This document shows, piece by piece, positions 60,123 through 64,000 of a stretch of 64,000 nt of DNA. Both the position numbers and the translations under genes were made by a program. How positions within the stretch are numbered: the first letter of the stretch is position 1; every line of letters starts with the position of its first letter. Location: assembly GCA_004292855.1 (NCBI GenBank), contig RDXN01000031.1, forward strand, positions 151,140-215,139. Reading direction: 5' to 3'. Origin of the DNA: Cytophagales bacterium. Lineage in GTDB: Bacteria > Bacteroidota > Bacteroidia > Cytophagales > Spirosomataceae. The notes under the pieces are model-generated. The model was given only the letters and a program-made list of their open reading frames with translations. It made no database searches and had not been told where the DNA came from.

Positions 60123-63100
60123 CTCACCGTCAGCGACTGCACCCTAAAACAGCCATTGGCATCGGTCACCGTCACCGAGTACACACCCGCGCTCAGGCTG
60201 CTGATCTGGTCAGCGGTTGCTCCGGTGTTCCAGTTGTACCCGTAGGGCTGAGTTCCGCCCGAAGCCACCACGCGAGCCACGCCCGATTGGTCACCGTTGC
60301 AGCGCAGGGCGGTGGTTGAACCCGTCAGGCTCAGGGCGGTGGGTTGAGCAATGGATAAACTTAACGTGGCCCGACAGTTGTTGCCGTCCGTGACCGTCAG
60401 CGAGTACAAGCCCGCCGGTAGGCTGGCAACTGAGGCAGTGGTTGCCCCCGTGCTCCAGCGGAAATCATAGGGCAACGTGCCCCCCTGCCCGCTCACACTC
60501 AACACGCCCGTGCTGCCCCCGTTACAAGCCACTGCCGTCACCGATGAGACCATGCTCAGGGCCGTGGGCTGGCTTAGGTTCACGCTCCGCACCTCCGCAC
60601 AGCCGTTGTTGTCGGTCACCGTTACCGAGTAAGCTCCCGCTGACAGGCCCGTGCGGGCAGAGGTGCTGGCCGGCGAGGCCACCCCGTTATCGGACCACAC
60701 GTAGCGATAGGGCGAACTGCCCTCACGAGCCGTTACACTTACGGCTCCCGTCTGGTTGCCAAAGCACGTCAGGCTCAAACTACTTACCCCCACGCTCAAA
60801 CTCCCCGGCTGACTCACGTTGATGGTGGTGCTCTCTACACAGTCGTTGCGGTCCAGCACGGTCACCGAGTAAATACCTGATAACAAGCCCGACACATCTT
60901 CCGTCGTTGCACCGGTGCTCCACCGATACCGATAGGGGGGCGTAGACCCCTGAACCGTCAAATCAATGCTGCCATTCGCACCACCTTGGCAAGAGACCGG
61001 AACCACCACCGCGTTGAAGTTAAATGGCTGAGGTTGAGAAACACTCGTGGCCGCACTCGCTGTGCAACCATTGGCATCGGTCACTACCAGCGTGTAGGAA
61101 CCCACAGGCAAGCCGTTGATGGTGGCGTTTGTGGCCCCGTTGCTCCAGCGGTAGGTATAAGCCGGGGTGCCACCCCGAACTTCGGTCGTGATGGTGCCAA
61201 ATTGACCATTACAAATCGCATCTGTGCCCAACACGGAGGTTGAAAGGGCCAGGGGCTGTCCCACAGCCATGCTTGCCGCTATCGTACAGCCGTTGGCATC
61301 GGTGATCGTGACCGAATAATTGCCTTTAGGCAGGTTGCTCACATTTTGGGTCGTAGCCCCATTACTCCAGCGGTAACTGTAGGGACGGTCCGACGTTTCG
61401 GGAACGCCACCAGCCACCGTTAGGCTGACCGTGCCGTTACGCCCCCCTTCGCAGGAGACGTTTGACACCGCCGAAGCCAGCGATAAAGCCGGGGGTTGTG
61501 AAACTGAAACACCAGTCGAAATAAAGCAGCCATTAGCGTCTGTGACCGTCACCGAGTAGGCTCCAGCCGTCAGACTTGTTCGGTTAGCCAGTAAAGAGCC
61601 ATCGTTCCAGCGATACGTATACGCCGAACCAGTAGTGGCCGCCGTACCGCCTGTAACCGTCAAATTGATCTGGCCCGTGACGGCTTCGTTACAAGCCACA
61701 TTGGTAACTTGGGTATTCACACTCAGAGCCGAAGGTTGCGACAGAGTTACTCTCCTTACCTCTACACAGCCATTCGCATCGGTCACCGTTACCGAGTAAG
61801 CCCCAGCCGACAAGCCCGTGCGGGCAGACGTGCTAATCGGTGACGCCGTGCTACCATCGGACCAACGATACGTATAAGGAGTTGTCCCCCCACTAGCCGT
61901 GACGCTGATTTGGCCCGTTGGATTGGCGAAACAAGTCAGGCCCACAACGCCCAGGGTCACACTCAAACTACCTGGCTGACCCACATTGATGGTGGTACTT
62001 TCCACACAGTTATTCACGTCCAGTACCGTCACCGAGTAAATTCCGGCAATCAGCTCCGACACATCCTGTGTGGTGGCTCCATTACTCCAGCGGTAACGAT
62101 AGGGCGGGGTCGATCCCTCTGCTGTCAAATCAATACTACCAGTACGTCCTCCCTGACACGAAACCGGTACTACTATTGCATTCAAGTTGAACGGCTGGGG
62201 TTGGCTAATGCTGGTTGAGGCTCGGCTGATACAACCGTTGGCATCCGTAACAGTCAACGTATAACTGCCCACAGGCAAGCCGTTGATCGTGGCATTCGTG
62301 GAGCCGTTGCTCCATAAATAGGCATAAGCTGGCGTGCCCCCTCGAACTTCGGTCGTGATGGTACCAAATTGACCGTTACAGATGGCATCTGTACCCAGCA
62401 CCGAAGCGGTGAGGGGCAAGGGTTGAGTGATAGCCACGCTGGCGGCAATCGTACACCCGTTAGCATCGGTCACGGTGACAGTATAATTGCCTCTGGGCAA
62501 ATTACTCACATTCTGAGTTGTCGCGCCGGTCGACCACAGATAACGGTAGAGACGGTCCGACGTTTCGGGCACGCCCCCCGACACGGTCAGGCTGGCCGTA
62601 CCGTTGTTTCCCCCCTCGCAGGAGACGTTTTCAACCGCCGAATTCAGCGATAAAGCCGGGGGTTGTGAAACGGAGACACTACTCGAAATGGAGCATCCAT
62701 TCGCATCCGTAGCCGTAACCGAATAAGTTCCGACAAGCAACCCCGTTCGACTGGCAAGAGGGCTACCATCATTCCATCTATACGTATAGGCCGACCCCGA
62801 AGTAGACGCTATGCCACCTGAAACTCGCAAAGCGATCTCACCTGTGGCCGCTCCATTACAGCCCACATTGGTCAGCGTTGTCTGTAGACTCAAAGCCGTG
62901 GGCTGGCTCAGATTTACGCTCCGTACCTCCGCGCAGCCGTTGTTGTCGGTCACCGTTACCGAGTAAGCTCCCGCTGACAGGCCCGTGCGGGCAGAGGTGC
63001 TCGCGGGCGAGGCTACCCCGTTATCGGACCACACGTAGCGATAGGGGCTGCTGCCCCCGCGAGCCGTCACGCTCACGGACCCCGTCTGGTTGCCAAAGCA

Positions 63101-63321
63101 GGTCAAACTCAAACTGTTTACGGAAACACTCAGACTCCCCGGCTGACTCACGTTAATCGTCACACTCTCAGGGCAGTCGTTGCGGTCCAGCACGGTCACC
63201 GAGTAGATGCCTGAAATCAGGCCCGATACGTCTTCGGTCGTGGCTCCATTTGACCAGCGATACCGATAAGGCGCGGTTGACCCCGATACGGTCAGGTCGA
63301 TGGAGCCGTTGGCCCCGCCCT
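60123..63321 (-). CDS. Giant SprB-repeat adhesin, middle part (other frame)
   Basis: Continuation of the same protein in another frame, 14 SprB modules. The higher-order unit here is five modules: TASVLGTDAICNGQFG, then NLNAIVVPVSCQGG, then the LTCF module, then the NVAC module, then the NVSCEGG module. Reading frames are broken at both ends: near 60121, AGCCAGCGCC where AGCCAGCCAGCGCC is expected (4 bases missing), and near 63321, where QPQP is joined directly to the end of the next module's GGANGSIDL. An open frame spans 59957-63676, but its ends are out of frame with the repeat. No stop disrupts the interior. Confidence 0.82.
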
Positions 63322-64000
63322 CGGCTGGGGTTGGCCGATGGTGGTGCTGGTGATAGCCGTGCAACCATTGGCGTCGGTCACCGTCAGGGTGTAGGGGCTG
63401 CTGCTGGCGGCCAAGCTCTGAGCCGTGGGGTTGGTCGAACCCGTACTCCAGCGATACGAATAGGCAGGTGTGCCCCCCCGGACCTCGGTGGTGATGGTGC
63501 CTGTGGCTCCGCCAAAGCAAAGCGCGTCCGTACCCAGCACCGAAGCGGTGAGGGGCAAGGGTTGAGTGATGGCCACGCTGGCGGTAACTGTGCAGCCATT
63601 GGCGTCGGTAATCGCCACTTGGTAGTTGCCTTTGGCAAGACCACTCACCGTGGAGGTACTGGCCCCCGTGCTCCATGCGTAGCGGTAGGGTAATACCCCA
63701 CCCGAAACGCTCAAACTGGCCGTGCCATTGCTGTTCCCCTCGCAGGAGACGTTGGTGATCTGGGTCAAGGTTGAGAGAGCCGTGGGTTGGGTGAGCGTCA
63801 GGCTGGTGTTGATGGCACAGCCGTTGGCATCGGTGGCCGTCAGTGCATACACACCCGCTACCAGATTACTCCGGGTAGCGGTCGTCGCGCCCGGTCCGCC
63901 GTCGCGGTCGTTCCACACGTACGAATAAATGGGCGTGCCCCCCGTGAGGGTGCTGCTGATGCTACCCGTGTTGGCTCCGTGGCAAAGAATATTGACCGGC
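63322..64000 (-). CDS. Giant SprB-repeat adhesin, upstream part (runs off window)
   Basis: Upstream segment of the adhesin in the third frame, with three SprB modules (WNDRDGGPGATTATRSNL, ITNVSCEGNSNGTASLSV, VLGTDALCFGGATGTITT). It is open to the window edge, so start and signal peptide are not visible. It ends at IGQPQPRAGPTAPST with a stop after the frameshift. The last 137 bases (63864-64000) match 59981-60117 at all but one position. The whole protein exceeds 3000 aa. Confidence 0.8.
63864..64000. repeat. Long near-identical repeat within the adhesin gene, copy 2
   Basis: See copy 1 at 59981-60117. The two copies encode the same SprB module boundary (HGANTGSISSTLTGGTPIYS), and copy 1 ends a few bases before the 60121 frameshift. 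Confidence 0.85.

Noticed and set aside
54711..64000. Periodic sequence as a possible CRISPR array
   Set aside because: The period is ~230-260 bases, in frame and protein-coding (SprB modules); no short identical repeats with unique spacers.
1..64000. tRNA, rRNA, insertion sequence or prophage genes
   Set aside because: I looked for cloverleaf-like segments, transposase and integrase motifs and found none that could be supported.

Overview
The window looks like chromosomal DNA of a Bacteroidota bacterium, most likely a Cytophagales member close to Spirosomataceae (inference; no 16S is present). The evidence is: a Por-type C-terminal sorting tail on a secreted amylase, SprB-type adhesin repeats of the gliding/T9SS kind, TAnnTTTG-type -7 promoter boxes, a PadR/PspC/GIN-domain operon, Uma2-family genes, many signal-peptide and lipobox proteins, and long GC-rich palindromes in intergenic gaps. 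I found no rRNA, tRNA, CRISPR array, transposase or phage gene.

Layout. 1-9.5 kb, all minus strand: a truncated secreted protein, a PQQ dehydrogenase with a cytochrome c domain, a mutarotase-fold protein, and a cluster of two aldo/keto reductases, a beta-propeller protein and an AraC regulator. 9.6-15.8 kb, plus strand: secreted GH13 amylase, cytoplasmic GH13 enzyme, sulfatase. 16-19 kb: a NarL-type response regulator and a convergent TPR sensor kinase, which share a near-identical 18-bp palindrome upstream. 19.3-27 kb: surface and lipoproteins, an Ig-like repeat adhesin, an FG-GAP protein and a lone LytTR regulator. 27-32 kb, minus strand: Uma2, VWA membrane protein, FabG, outer-membrane barrel. 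32.3-37.6 kb, plus strand: NlpC/P60 hydrolase, DUF1080 protein, then padR-pspC-GIN with a palindrome over its promoter.

37.6-47.6 kb is the most notable block: a ten-gene minus-strand operon for an aerobic molybdenum CO dehydrogenase, in the order small Cys-rich membrane protein, coxM, coxS, coxL, coxG, coxD, coxE, XdhC-YHS, Uma2, XdhC. CoxL carries the form I active-site motif AYRCSFR. Long palindromes of one GC-rich family sit in four of the gaps between its genes. CO oxidation would feed electrons from CoxL (Mo-Cu) via CoxS (2x 2Fe-2S) to CoxM (FAD) and then to the respiratory chain. CoxD, CoxE, CoxG and the XdhC proteins are maturation or assembly factors.

47.8-54.2 kb holds a bestrophin channel, two divergent transglutaminase-like paralogues, an Arr rifamycin ADP-ribosyltransferase, and a small two-gene unit (85-aa protein plus retropepsin-like aspartic protease). 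That unit lies between two ~75-bp direct repeats which copy the tail and terminator of the neighbouring outer-membrane protein gene. That gene also has a frameshift close to its 3' end. 54.7-64 kb is a giant SprB-repeat adhesin (about 38 modules visible, N-terminus beyond the window) interrupted by two frameshifts at repeat junctions.
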